Assembly (NCBI GenBank): GCA_036346355.1
Contig: CM070581.1
Location: 186,001-250,000, forward strand
DNA length: 64,000 nucleotides
Direction: 5' to 3'
From: Rhipidocladum racemiflorum
Taxonomy: Eukaryota > Streptophyta > Magnoliopsida > Poales > Poaceae
Shown here: one piece after another, positions 32,121-43,621 of the stretch
Layout: every line of letters starts with the position of its first letter
How positions within the stretch are numbered: position 1 is the first letter of the stretch
Notes under the pieces: model-generated
Databases searched by the model: none
What the model saw: the letters and a program-made list of their open reading frames with translations, nothing else
What the model was told of the DNA's origin: nothing
Position numbers and translations under genes: made by a program

Positions 32121-33543
32121 TAGAATCTCGTCCCGAGATTCAGTGGCTCACTAAAGGAATAGGTTTGGAAATTCTTTCTTCAAATCCTCTTCACAGCCCT
32201 AAGTCGCTTCGCCTCTGCATGGTTGCTCCACTTGAACTCTACAGTAAACGAGTTGACTTGTTTCTAGTTTCTCGATCCATTGTGTCTAGAATCCTCACTG
32301 ATACTCCTTATAAGTCAAATCCTCTTGCAACTCGATTGACTCTAGCTGTGTCTGCTTCTCAGAACTCGAAGACACTTCTTTAATCGAGACACATGGAATA
32401 CATCATGCACTCTGCTAACGATCATGCAACTCCAAATTGATAAGCAACTTCGCCTCTGCGACTCAAAATCTTAAATGGTCCAACATAACGGTGCAAGTTT
32501 CCCTTTGGCATGGAACCTCCTAACTCCCCCGAGAGGCGAACTCGAGGTAAACAAAGTCTTCCGGTTCAAAACTCAAGTCTCGCGACGATTGTCAAGATAA
32601 CTCTTCTGGCCGAGATTGGGCTATCTTCAACCTTTCCCTAATCATAGCGATCCGCTTCTTCAAATTTCTTGAAGAATATCAGGCCCAAAGACACGGGCGC
32701 CACGGCCTCATTCCAATTCAATGGCGTCCGACAGTGGTCGACCATACAAAGGCCTCAAAAGGTGACATCTCAGAAACTAGCCTGATAACTATTGTTGTAA
32801 TCGAACTCTAAGATACGGCAAACTCTTATCCCAAGAGGTAGCATAAGCCAATGCACAAGCTCTTAACATATCCTCCGTAACTGGTTGACTCTTTCGGCCT
32901 CGCCCATCCGTCTGTGGATGATAAGTCATCAAGTTCAAACGGGTTCCCATGGCTTCATGCAACTTATTCCAAAACCTTGAGGTAAATTGGGTACGTGCTG
33001 TCTGATACAATCCTCTTTGGCACTCCGTGCAAACAAACGATCCCGATCATGTACAACTCTGCTAATTTATCTCCCGAGTAAGTGGTCTTCACGGGGATAA
33101 AATGGGCTACTTTAGTCAAGCGATCCACTATAACCCATATGGAGTCATAACCTCCTTGAGTCTTCAAGAAACCGGTAATGAAATCCATTCCGATTTCCTC
33201 CCACTTCCACTCAGTATCTTCGGGTTGTAGCAATCCTGCTGGTCTCTCGATGCATTGCCTTGACTCTACGGCATACGCCGCACAATGCAACATGCTCGCA
33301 ACTTCTCGTTCATACTCGGCCACCGTAATCTCTCCTTCGTGATCCTCGATACATCTTGGCGCTTCTAGGATGAATTGAGTACTTGGAGTCATGGGCTTCT
33401 TCCAGAATCGCTTGCTTTAACTCCTTTTTGTTAGGCACACAAATGCGATCCTTCATCCATAACGTGCCTCGCTCATCCAATTTGAAGTCCTCTCGCCTTG
33501 CCTTCCTCCTTTTTGGACTTAATCCTACGGATCCCGCCATCAT
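32121..33543 (-). pseudogene. Element E integrase and chromodomain remnant
   Basis: Read from right to left, the zinc region is degraded (HDSKYSIHPRSAKMY, later CAAYAVESRQCIERPAGLLQ). The core then follows: WEEIGMDFITGFLKTQGGYD (first catalytic D), [40 protein letters not shown] (second D region), then QFTSRFWNKLHEAMGT and TYHPQTDGR. Between 32790 and 32121 the frame is lost by numerous indels. Phrases such as YVGPFKIL and FKWSNHAE are still recognisable, the latter being the chromodomain that directs chromoviruses to heterochromatin. Non-functional. Confidence 0.8.
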
Positions 33544-34342
33544 CCTTCTCGCCCTTCTTGATCTGGTCCTCTAAAGTAGGCTTTACTTCCAATGCGCCAA
33601 GAATCCGCTTAGGTACAACCTCAATCCTCATTTTCTGAAAATCCTTACATAACTCATCCTGACTTGTGGCTAGCAACGCACTCACGGTATGGCTTTTCCG
33701 ACTCAGAGCATCGGCTACTACGTTGGCCTTCCCGGGATGGTAATGGATTCCAACATTATAGTCCTTGATCAACTCTAACCATCTCCTCTGCCTCATATTC
33801 AGATCCGACTGGGTGAATATGTACTTAAGGCTCTTATGATCCGTATACACTTCACATCTGTTTCCAATCAGATAGTGACGCCATATCTTCAAGGCATGCA
33901 CTACGGCAGCTAACTCTAGGTCATTTGTCGGATAATTTTCCTCATGCGGCCTCAACTGCCTTGATGCATAGCGATTTACCTTTCCATTTTGCATCAAGAC
34001 ACATCCAAGTCCTTGGCGCGATGCGCCACAATAAATATCGAAGCTTTGAGCAACATCCTAGAGAACTAACACCGGTGCTGATGTCAATCGCTTCTTCAGC
34101 TCCTGAAATCCTTTCTCACATTCCGGCGTCCATGCAAACTTCTTTTCCTTCTTCAGCAATTGCGTAAGAGGTTTCGCGATTGCCGAAAAGCCTTTAATGA
34201 AACGGCGGTAGTATCCTGCCATTCCAAGGAAACTCCGAATCTGGGTCACAGTCCTCGGCTGTTCCCAATGTAACACAGCTTCTACTTTGCTTGGATCTAC
34301 TGGCGACTCCTTCATGGTCATTACATGTCCAAGAAACTCCAC
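33473..34342 (-). pseudogene. Element E RNase H
   Basis: After the RT thumb ([40 protein letters not shown]), the first RNase H motif near 34040 is damaged. The remainder is open from 33997: [60 protein letters not shown] and [20 protein letters not shown]. One indel near 34030 separates the two frames. The motifs closely match element C, so both belong to the same broad lineage. Confidence 0.85.
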
Positions 34343-35202
34343 CTTGTCCTTCCAAAAATCACACTTGCTGAACTTGGCGAAAAGTTGCTGTTCCTCGCCT
34401 TTTCCAAAACTCGCCTTAAGTGTTCGGCATGCTCATCCTCTGTCTTGGAGTAGATTAGGATATCGCCTATGAACACGACGACAAACTTGTCCAAATATTC
34501 CAGGAACACCTTATTCATCATATTCATGAAATAAGCTGGCGCATTCGTCAGCCCAAAGGACATAATCAGAACTCGTAATGTCCATATCTTGACGAGAATG
34601 CGCCTTGAATATCTTCTCGATCGGATCTTCAATCGATGGTATCCCGATCTCGAGATCAATCTTGGAGAAAACTCCGGCTCCTCTTAACTGATCAAACAAA
34701 TCATCAATCCTGGGTAGCGGATACTTATTCTTCACGGTGACTTCATTGAGTGCACGGTAGTCAATGCACATCCTGAAACTCCCGTCCTTCTTCTTGACAA
34801 ACAAAAGCGGTGCTCCCACGGTGACGAACTTGGTCTGATAAATCCTTTCTCCATTAACTCCTCTAGTTGCTTCTTCATTTCTACCAACTCCTCGGTAGAC
34901 ATCCGATAGGGTCTCTTTGCTATCGGTGCTGTACTGTGTACAAGCTCTATCACAAACTCTATGTCCCTGTGCAGCGGCATACTGTAGATCTTCGGGAAAA
35001 CGTCTGGGTACTCATTCACTACCGGGACATCCTCTATGCTGATTGCCTTGGTACTGTTAACCATCAACTGTCCATCTCTAACTGCAGTGGCTTGAAATTC
35101 CACTTTCTTCCCACACGGGCTCTCAATCGAGATAGTCCTTCGCCCACAATCCAATACAGACCTTGTGCTTGGATAACCAATCCATTCCTCAAAGTATAAC
35201 AT
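34343..35202 (-). pseudogene. Element E reverse transcriptase with altered catalytic motif
   Basis: Motifs run from right to left: [93 protein letters not shown], and VVFIGDILIYSKTEDEHAEH. The polymerase motif should be F-I-D-D; here the first Asp is Gly (about 34465-34467), which would abolish activity if real. Frames change at about 34810, 34650 and 34520. The GAC-to-GGC change resembles the recurrent changes seen in the left LTR of E. Confidence 0.85.
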
Positions 35203-35514
35203 CTAAGGTCCTGGGTCTCCAAAATTATAAGGTTTGCTAGGAACTCTATTCCATCTATTAGTATTCTCACCCGGAACATCCTACTTCCGCTCGGAGTTCG
35301 GAACTGTGGTTTGAACTAAAAGCATGCACTTAAGTCTTGCAATTTTCAAGTCATTTCTAGCAGCAAAGCCTTGCGAAACAAACGAATGCGAAGCTCCAGA
35401 GTCAAACAAAATCAAGCAGTGTATCGAGTTAACTAGTAACCTACCCAAAGACGACGTCCGTAGCATTCTCGCAGGTGCATCTGCGGTGACATGGTTGACT
35501 CGGCCTCTCACCAT
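35203..35514 (-). pseudogene. Element E aspartic protease
   Basis: The active site reads CLILFDSGASHSFVSQGFAA (DSGA), with the upstream segment MVRGRVNHVTADAPARMLRT linking it to gag. The second half is in other frames to about 35203, where WIGYPSTRSVLDCGRRTISI is the link to RT. Confidence 0.85.
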
Positions 35515-36590
35515 GGTCTCGGGGTGTGGCTCTGCCTTTGGCGCCCTAGCTGGGTGGTTCCTAGATTGAAGCGAATCGGGTCGCCTCGCTGTCTTCTTTG
35601 GACAACTGTTGGCAAAGTGTCTCTGCGCTCGTTAGATTGTAGCTGGCGTCTCACCTTTTCCTTGATTTGCACTGGAGTAAGCGTTTCTGGTGAGGGGCTG
35701 GGGTTTGGTAGTTCTGATTGGCAGGTCTTGGTGCTGAGGATGGTGTCCTCGTTGCATTCTCGTGGTTGGAATCAAGAATTGATTTGGTGCAACTCTCAGC
35801 GCCGCTATGCGTTCCCTGGCGTGATCCTTGCCGTTGCATCCTGCGCTTCTGTTTCATCCAGTTCCTTGCGCTTGTCCTCAAGAATAAGCGCTTTATTCAC
35901 CAATTCTTGGAAATCTGGAAAGGTGTGGGTGATCAACCCTACTTGCAATCCTGAGTTAAGTCCCTTCATAAAACGAGATGCTGGATTTATCTGTCGCTAC
36001 ATCCTCAAAGTGCGTAGCGTGCTAGCTGGGTGAACTTGTTCAGTAGTCGACCACCGGCTGATTACCTTGCTTCAGGCTCTGAACTCCTCCTTCTTAAGGT
36101 CCATGATTCCTTCAGGCACGTGATACCGCTTGTCGAATGCACGTGAACTCTTCCCAAGTGATATCTTGAGGGTTCTCTGCGTGGCACGAAGTTCTCCCAC
36201 CATTCTGGTCGTTCCTTCCACCGATGAGAAGCGTAAAGTACCTTCTCATTCCCTATGCATTGAGCTATGTGTAGCTTCCTCTCGATTGATCTTAACCAAT
36301 CATCGGCCTCCAATGGATTGGCATTCCCAGAGAAAGTGGGTGGGTGAGTTCTCATGAACTCTGACAGCCTTGTATTCTGGCGTGGTCCCTGATTAACTTG
36401 ATTAGCAGTGGCCTCGAGCAAAGGACGTGCTGCATTTGTTGCATCATAGCATGCATCAACCGAGTCAGGCAGCAAGAAAGGCTCCAAAACTCTGCATATC
36501 AACTGGTGGTGCTGGTGCTCCATCATTGGGGTTTTCTGCTGGGCGAGATCCACTCCCATTGCTTCCCAAGTTTCCACGGGTGTTCACCAT
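35515..36590 (-). pseudogene. Element E gag
   Basis: The start is placed at the Met of MVNTRGNLGSNGSGSRPAEN (36590), which fits Tekay gag starts and lies about 500 bp from the primer site. The core follows in 36577-36062: RTHPPTFSGNANPLEADDWL, IERKLHIAQCIGNEKVLYAS, RPEWWENFVPR. Numerous frame changes follow. A partial zinc knuckle is suggested by RHFANSCPKK near 35600. Not translatable as one protein. Confidence 0.8.
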
Positions 36591-37090
36591 CTGTCGATTT
36601 GCTCTAGGTTTAGAGATGAGAGGGAAACAAGAATAGACAAGTAATATGGAACTTATGCGGGGCAAAAGGTGTAGCCTTAAGGTCCAACTTTATTATTAAT
36701 AACTTGGTATGGCTGCTTACAATGCCTAAGGGCCTTGCAACACATACTGCACACTCAGCAAACAAAGCAAATCCAAATCGAACTAACTCTGGAGTCTAAC
36801 GCCTAAAGGTGACTCTTTATTCTATGACTCGACTCGGCGAAGGAGTCTCACTATAGAACCTATGCTCACTCATCGAGAAAACCTCCATCTGTCACAAGAG
36901 TGCTTTACGTAAGAACTCGGAATTTTTAAATTGTGACAAGGTAAGGGAAAATTTCAGCAAGAGACAAGAAAAGAGAGAAGGGGATAAGTCGAGATGTCAT
37001 TTCTTATCTTCACAAATTTTTAGCTTTAGAAAATAGGTTTTATCCTCACCACGACCATTCTAGCTAGGGTTGAGCCTACAGTCAAGTATG
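36591..37090 (-). other. Element E leader
   Basis: About 500 bp between primer site and gag start. No ORF or motif of note; normal for an untranslated leader. Confidence 0.6.
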
Positions 37091-37102
37091 GCTCTGATAC
37101 CA
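37091..37102 (-). other. Primer binding site of element E (initiator tRNA-Met)
   Basis: GCTCTGATACCA on the plus strand, that is TGGTATCAGAGC on the minus strand, four bases inside the 5' LTR. It fixes the element's orientation. Confidence 0.95.
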
Positions 37103-37106
37103 CCTC

Positions 37107-40100
37107 TGTCGGGACCCCGAATTTGCAAATCCGGACCCTCTGTGTATTCAGCACTAGTCCAGGAACGCGCTAGTGCACACAGTCTTAACATCGGTATATA
37201 TCACAATCATACCATACGATACTATCAAAGTACTTTATTTAAATAATCAAAGGGTTACTCGACCTTATGGCCAAGTTACAAATATATGCCTTGCAAAGGC
37301 GAAACTTTAAAAAGAGAAATAACGGCGGAAAATCAAATAAACTTCGTGGCGCCATCCAAAGATACCACAGTAACCGACCGGGCTCGCATCCCTAAGTAGA
37401 CGGGTCTTCTTGGAGTTCCTCCTCCAAAGTCATGCGTAATCTCCTCTTCAACTGATATTGTGTTGAGGCAAGGGTGAGTACTTGGTACTCAAAGAAGTCA
37501 TGCAATGCACGAATGTGCTAATATACTATATGCATGGCTTGGTACAAAGGAATAGCACAAGGTATTTTTGCGATGAAACATTTGAAAAGTAATATAAGTA
37601 GATTCGGAAGCGGTAGAAATGAGTAAAGCATAAATAACTTTTCAAGAAGTTTAACAAACATTTTTCCCATCCTAAACCATAATTCCATCATCTTCCTTGT
37701 TAAACCAACCCATCTTTTCAAAACCAAGTTATTTTCGTAAAGTCTACCCCTTGACTGTAATTCCCGAGCATTGTCCAAAGATCGTGGACTCGGCTATTCA
37801 AATAGATTCTACACTCTGCAGAGGTTATGCACTTTACCCACAAGATACAAATCAAACACCACAAAGGCGAGTTCCTCGTAACAAAGCCTTCGGAAGCCTC
37901 AAACAACACAGTGGTCCTCTCCAGACGTGCTCTACACCATCCCTTCCCTTAGCCAAGGCGAAGTATGGGACCAACACACCGTTAGATGGGTACTGGCCAC
38001 GACCACGATACGCTCCCCGCACAATCACACAAACGGTGTAATCGACACCCTGAGGCTCCACAAGTGAGTCCTTAGCGACTTAGTCAACTAGGGCCGTCCC
38101 ATTCCAGTAACCATGTGGTTGCAAGTATGACCCAGTTCAAAGGCTTGCAAGGTTAAGTCCTTAGAGTGACCAGGGCAAGACTACCCGAAAAACCAAATCA
38201 ACACTCCCAATGCCACAACCGCCCACTGATTACTCTTGCCACATGCCCCTGGCCGAAATCGTTTATCAAACCCCGCTTGATTACCATGCACCACGTGCCA
38301 TCAACATCACATGATACTTTTCCAAAACAGGTTCAATATATCATTAAGTCCATATTAGCATTTGATTGTCCAAAATCATGTCATGAGCACGTGAGGTGTC
38401 TAAGCAAGATACTACAATCTGCCTAAACCCATGTTGGCAATTTAATAATGTCCAACTAGTAAACCACAACTAGGGTGACAAGGGATCATGGCACATACTT
38501 AAGTAATCAAGGTGTCATATAGCAAATTGGTATTTATCTAACCCCCATGTTTAAACAAAGTATCTTTCTAATTGAACTAGCATGCAATAGTTTAAATCAA
38601 AATAGATTTTCGAAATAGGATCAACATGGTCAAAGCACAACTTGCCTTCAAAAAGTACTTGCTCTTGGTCTTGAGTTGGATCCTGAGTCAATACTTCTCC
38701 TTCGAATCCTTCCGGCACTTCAACGTCTACTCGTAAAGCGTGCAAATAGCAAATACACAAATAAACACTAGGCAAAAACATCCCAAAACTCCAAATAAAA
38801 TCCATAAACAGAGAAAACATAATTTTCTGGATTTTTAGAAACTGGAATCGTCAAATTTGGAGTTAAAACGCAAAAGTTATGATTATTTAAAGTTTAAATA
38901 ATCCATTAAATAATTTTGCAGAGAAAAACTTTAGTCCAAAAATTAAATAAAATTCATATTTAGGTAGATCTCAATTTTATACAAATTTAGAAATTTGAAT
39001 CACTCAAATCGGAGTTGAAACGCAAAAGTTATAAGCGTTTGAAGTTTGAATCTAAATTTTGAATCAATATTTCGAATTAATAAATCATTTTCTTTTCGAA
39101 ATTAATTATTGCGTCGGCATGGACACGTGTCGCTCTCGATTGGCTGGTGACGTCAGCCAGTCCATGGACTTGGTCCACGCTCGGCTCGGGTCCACGGTGG
39201 ACTCGGTCCACGGCTCCACGTGAGACTGACATGTGGGTCCACTCGGGTGACGTCATTGCTGACGTCAGCACACTGCTGGGACAGCTGCTGACAAGCGGGC
39301 CCGCCATGACGTCATCGTGACGTCATGGTGCAGTTTGGCTGGGCCGCTGACATGCGGGCCCAGCCAGGTCGTAGACACGCTTCATGCGCGCGCGCCGATC
39401 AACGCCGATTGGCGTTGGCCTTCGCCACGTGGCTAGATCTAGGCCGTTGATTTGAAAATCAACGGCCCGGATTGATCTGGTGTTACGCGTTTGGGGTGAA
39501 CGCGTTAATCTGGGACCGTTGGATTTAGATCCAATGGTTGAGATTGGATCTAGAGATCGTAACGAAACCTCACCGTGCGATGGCGTGGCAAGATCTGGAT
39601 CGCGCGATCTTGATCGGACGGCCGAGATGGCTCGGCGACGGCAATGGCGTCTCGGCTTATGGCGGCCGGAGTCGATGATCGGCGACACGCCCGACGGCGC
39701 CTGCAGGGCTCTCCGCGGCGAAGTGGATGGTAGGCACGGGTGCGCCTTGACGCAAGGGATCCTGGATCTGGGTCAACGCTTGTCGGCGGAGGATGGCGAC
39801 GGTGGCGGAACGGGCGCGAAACCGCGGCGGAGTGCTTTACCAACTCCGGCGAGCAATAGCGGCGAGACGGTGGGGATCCTAGCGGCGTGAGCTAGGTTTC
39901 GACCGGGCGTGGGATGGCGATCCTCGGTGCGATCCGGCATTAAATAGCCCGGAGGCGTGTTTCGGGCGGAACCCTAGTTTGCCACTTACGGCGCTCTCAC
40001 CGGGCGGAGTCCGGCTCGGACTCAGCGGAGACGACGCAATCGCAGCCGCCCACGTGGCGCGATCAACGGCCCCGATCGCGACGGGCGCGATCGGATCCGG

Positions 40101-40565
40101 CCGGATACGGCTCGGTCGGGTCGGCGGATCTCACCGCTGATCTTGATCCAACGGTTGTGATTGATTAGGGTTAGGAGTGGGTTCGGTCGAGTCACGTGGC
40201 TCTGCCTGACTCGAACACGAGTCTGACTCGGCTCGGCCGGATGAACAAGATTTGACCCGAGTTTGATTTTCCAGCGATTTAATATTTAAAATAATTCCTA
40301 GTAATTCATTTAATTCATTAAAAATAGCAAATGACTCAGAAAAATTCTAGAAAAATTCTGGAAAATACTTTGGATCATTTTGGACTCAAATAAAATATTT
40401 CCAACAAAATTTTATTTGCATAATTAAATTCTTTAATTATTTCAAAATGGAATAAATTCAAATAAATTCCAAATAATTCCAAATAAACTCCAGAAAATTC
40501 CAAAAATTCATCAAAGTGCCAAATCACACATGAATTCAAGGAAAGCAAAATTTTGGGGTGTTACA
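37107..40565 (-). mobile_element. Element E 5' LTR (right copy, 3459 bp)
   Basis: Starts TGTAACACCCC (minus strand, from 40565) and ends GGGGTCCCGACA at 37107. Five TGACGTCA palindromes lie between 39148 and 39325. A TATA-like CTATTTAAT (minus) lies at about 39949-39957. Compared with the left copy this sequence is nearer to solo LTR H at the shared motifs. Confidence 0.93.
39148..39325. promoter_or_regulatory. Cluster of five TGACGTCA palindromes in E 5' LTR
   Basis: TGACGTCA occurs at 39148, 39248, 39260, 39307 and 39318. It is the palindromic core bound by plant bZIP (TGA-type) factors, according to established knowledge. Two pairs lie 11-12 bp apart. Solo LTR H has the same arrangement; the left LTR of E keeps only one exact copy. 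Confidence 0.6.
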
Positions 40566-40840
40566 GAGGCCTACATGAAGCTTTAGGCACGAAGTTGCTC
40601 CACAGTTCAGCATACCACCCTCAGACTGACGGTCAGACCGAGAGGGTCAATCAGATCCTCGAGGACATGTTGAGGGCTTGTATTTTGTCCTACGGGAAAA
40701 AGTGGGAAGAGTGTCTCCCGTACGCCGAGTTCGCGTACAACAACAGCTACCAAACCAGTATCCAGATGTCCCCGTTTGAGGCGCTTTATGGTCGCAGTTG
40801 TCGAGCGCCACGAATCGGGTCGTAAAGTGGAGAACGCTCC
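40566..40840 (+). pseudogene. Element C integrase core, second half
   Basis: Continues the integrase cut at 28678: GLHEALGTKLLHSSAYHPQT, then DGQTERVNQILEDMLRACIL with the catalytic Glu (QTERVNQ), and CLPYAEFAYNNSYQTSIQMS. It ends PFEALYGRSCRAP before a small frame change at about 40820. Apart from the insertion and the Asp-to-Ala change in the first half, this region is well preserved. Confidence 0.88.
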
Positions 40841-41398
40841 TTGATTGGGCCTGAGTTGGTTATGGAGGCGGAAGAAAAGGTCCGGACTATCCAGAAAATC
40901 TCGAGGATAAGCGCGTCACGATGTAAGAGTTACGCTGATCGCCGTAGGAGACCCCTCTCCTTCGACACTGGTGACTTCGTCTACCTGAAGGTTTCTCCTC
41001 TCCGTGGCACCCGTCGATTCGGAGTTAAAGAAAAGCCGGCACCTCACTACGTAGGGCCGTTCAAGATCCTTGGAAAGCGCGGCCAAGTAGCATATCAGCT
41101 AGAGCTTCCTCCTTCGCTCGGAATGGTTCACGACGTGTTTCACGTCTCCCAGCTGAAGAAGTGTGTTCGTACTCCCTTCGAGCAGATTGCAGTGGATGAA
41201 CTCGAGGTTCAACCTGAACCCGATCTGTCTTATCAAGAACATCCGATTCGGGTGTTGGAAGAAGCGGAACGCAAGACTCGACGGAGAATTCTCAAGTTTT
41301 ATAAAATTCAGTGGAGTAATCATACTGAGGATGAGGCCACTTGGGAGCCTGAAGATCGTTTAAAGACCGAGTACCCGGAATTCTTCAGTGCCATGTAA
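40841..41398 (+). pseudogene. Element C integrase C-terminus with chromodomain
   Basis: An open frame of 185 codons. The GPY/F-like module reads GDFVYLKVSPLRGTRRFGVK, PHYVGPFKILGKRGQVAYQL and VHDVFHVSQLKKC. At the end comes a chromodomain: RRILKFYKIQWSNHTEDEAT followed by WEPEDRL. This module, known to steer chromoviruses into heterochromatin, places C in the Tekay/Del group. The frame ends at the natural TAA at 41396-41398, about 100 bp before the polypurine tract. Confidence 0.9.
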
Positions 41399-41497
41399 GT
41401 GACTAGTAAGCAAACTCCCCGCAATCCTGAGTTTGTTATTCCGCGCGTGTTCCGCCCTGTTTGTGCGTTGTCCTGAATCTCGGGGCGAGATTCCCTT

Positions 41498-41511
41498 AAG
41501 GGGGGAGGGTT
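41498..41511 (+). other. Polypurine tract of element C
   Basis: AAGGGGGGAGGGTT lies directly before the 3' LTR start. Confidence 0.9.
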
Positions 41512-43616
41512 TGTCAGGGCCCCCAAGTTCCAAAATTAACCCGGAATGTCCGGACATATTGTCCGGAGTGTCCGAATTAACCTGACCGAGCGCCTCAACC
41601 CGGAGTGTCCGGACGAATTGTCCGGAGTGTCCGGGTTAGTGCTACCGAAGACCCCAACCCGGAGTCTCCGGGTTAGCGTCCGGAGTGTCCGGACTAAAAG
41701 CCCGGAGTGTCCGCCCTAGGCCGGAGTATCCGGACACCCGGTCCGGAATGTCCGGGTTGGCCGGACTGTCCGGATTAAATACCCGGACTGTCCAGGTTCA
41801 CCTGATCTGTCCGTTTTGGGTCGAGTTGTTCGGTCGCGTTGTCTCGTGGGGGTTTTTCCTTTTGTGTCCATTTCATTTGCATGGCATGCATCTCATTATG
41901 CATTGTACTCGTGTAGGGAACGATCCCGCGGAGACTGATGCCGCGGTGACCGAGGGTGTTACTGGAGAGCCGACTGTTGCCGACCCACAGGCAGAAGAAC
42001 AAGGCAAGCACCTATGCATATTCATCCGTATATGTAATTGTATTTTTGAGAATAAATTGCATATTTGATGATTAAGTCAAGCATTAGGAATTGAAATGGG
42101 GAATAGGGCTAGATCCTACTTGTTGCACATACGCTCCTTGTTAATTGCTAAACACCTCCTTTGGAGCTAGACTACGGGTATTATATTGCGTCCCTGCTTA
42201 GTTTGCATAGGCGTCGGGTTGGGCCAAGTGGTGGATGGTCCACCGCTTGACATCAATTACCTTACTTGTGATGAAATGAAATGGGTACGGTTATGTAAGG
42301 AAAGGTTAAATTGGAGACCGGGCGGGAAGGTTGGGACATTGGGTAAGGAGACCCGATGTGGTAGTTCCCGTCTGAGTCGATTAAGGACTGATTCGATGGT
42401 TGCCCTTTGATTGAGCACACCCCGGTTGGTCGCATGCCCGATTATGGTACGGTAAGCCACTCTTTCTCTCATACGGAATCGATGGACCGTAACTTCCTGT
42501 GGTTGGACGTGGTTGAGGGCGAGGCTTAGGCCGACTCTCGAGCGCCAAGCCGGGCTTGGGGCTGCTCGAGGGGGTGCTAGGTTTTCGGGCCACAGGAGGA
42601 CGCTTCAGCGATTGGGTATGATTGGGAGGGGGTTGACACTAGGCCCTTGTGGTAAGTGTCGTGCGATCAATGCTTCCCTGCAGGGTTAATTAAGCGATTC
42701 GAATTGCCGCGCTCTCGGATATGAGCAAGCTCTTTCATCGCACAGTCACGTAGTAAGAACTTGAACTGAGGTTCGCCGTCGAGCTTGAGCCCAAATAAAT
42801 TGGTGATGAGATTAATTATTGGGAATTAATGATTGCACTTCGCTTTTAGAAGTAGGCGCTGTTACAACTGCTTAACTTGTGAATTGAGTAGTTGAGTGAC
42901 TAAATAATAAACCTAAGCATTTCCGCAAATGTTACCTCTAGCTTATTCCTTGCTACATCCAATTGCATGTCCTTTCGAGTCGGTCATATATGGACCACGG
43001 GTAAGACTTGCGAGTACCTTTTGTACTCAGGCTTACGCTTTGTGGTTTTGCGGTGAGGATCCAAAGCGGTGCGAGTTTTGCCCTCATCGCCTATCGGTGA
43101 CCTGCAAGGGCACCGAGTAGAGGTCGCCGACGTTAGACGCCGGAAGTGTTCAGGGCATGACACTTCCGGAGGTGTTTTACTTTTGTTTGTATAGAGTGGG
43201 TGGTCTTACTTTTGTGAGCAGTTGCTACCTTTATTTCTGTAATGGACTCATCTGCTTTTCGTTGGTCGTCTTTGTTGGTTGTCTTTGTTGGGCCTCTTTG
43301 TGCCGTGTGGTGTGTTTGCTTGCTTCCGCGTTTTTGTGTCTCTGGTAGTGAGCTTGGGGCTCGATGCCCCTTTGTGCGAATTAAATGTTGATATGGCATT
43401 GGGAACCGGTATGTGGGGATCCTGGGTAAGTTTCGGATCGCATACCGGGGGAATACCGGGGTTGTTGTCGAGTAGTTCGGATGTTTGCGGGGTTGTCTCG
43501 TTTGGGCTTGGGTATTAGCATCAGGATCACCTCCGGTGATTTGTTGCTAGGATCCAATTCCGACGGGAGTAACTATTCATCCAACAACTCAAGGACGATC
43601 TGGGTGGCTCCTCTCA
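41512..43616 (+). mobile_element. Element C 3' LTR (2105 bp)
   Basis: Same ends as the 5' LTR. It lacks about 46 bp of the TCCGGA array. It is followed by the GTAGC duplication and then by the interrupted antisense ORF of B. Confidence 0.95.
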
Positions 43617-43621
43617 GTAGC

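Larger units (their letters stand above)
28679..40565 (-). mobile_element. Element E: Tekay-type chromovirus, minus strand, nested in C
   Basis: An 11.9-kb element whose 5' LTR is at the right (37107-40565) and 3' LTR at the left (28679-32107). On the minus strand the LTR starts TGTAACACCCC and ends CGGGTCCCGACA. Primer site, gag, PR, RT, RNase H, integrase and a chromodomain remnant lie between. It splits the integrase of C. The right flank reads GAGGC. The left flank reads GAGAGG next to TCGGG, consistent with the same TSD if about three bases (CTG) were lost at that joint. Solo LTR H (51247-54661) belongs to the same family. Confidence 0.93.
22617..43621 (+). mobile_element. Element C: Tekay-type chromovirus (Ty3/gypsy) with TSD GTAGC
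   Basis: The element is 22622-43616 (20,995 bp, of which 11,887 bp is insertion E). Identical GTAGC copies at 22617-22621 and 43617-43621 prove the insertion limits. Paired LTRs start TGTCAGGGCCCCC and end CTCCTCTCA. A TGGTATCAGAGC primer site, gag, PR, RT, RNase H, integrase, chromodomain and polypurine tract lie in the expected order on the plus strand. It interrupts the antisense ORF of B. Its frames are broken in many places. Confidence 0.95.
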
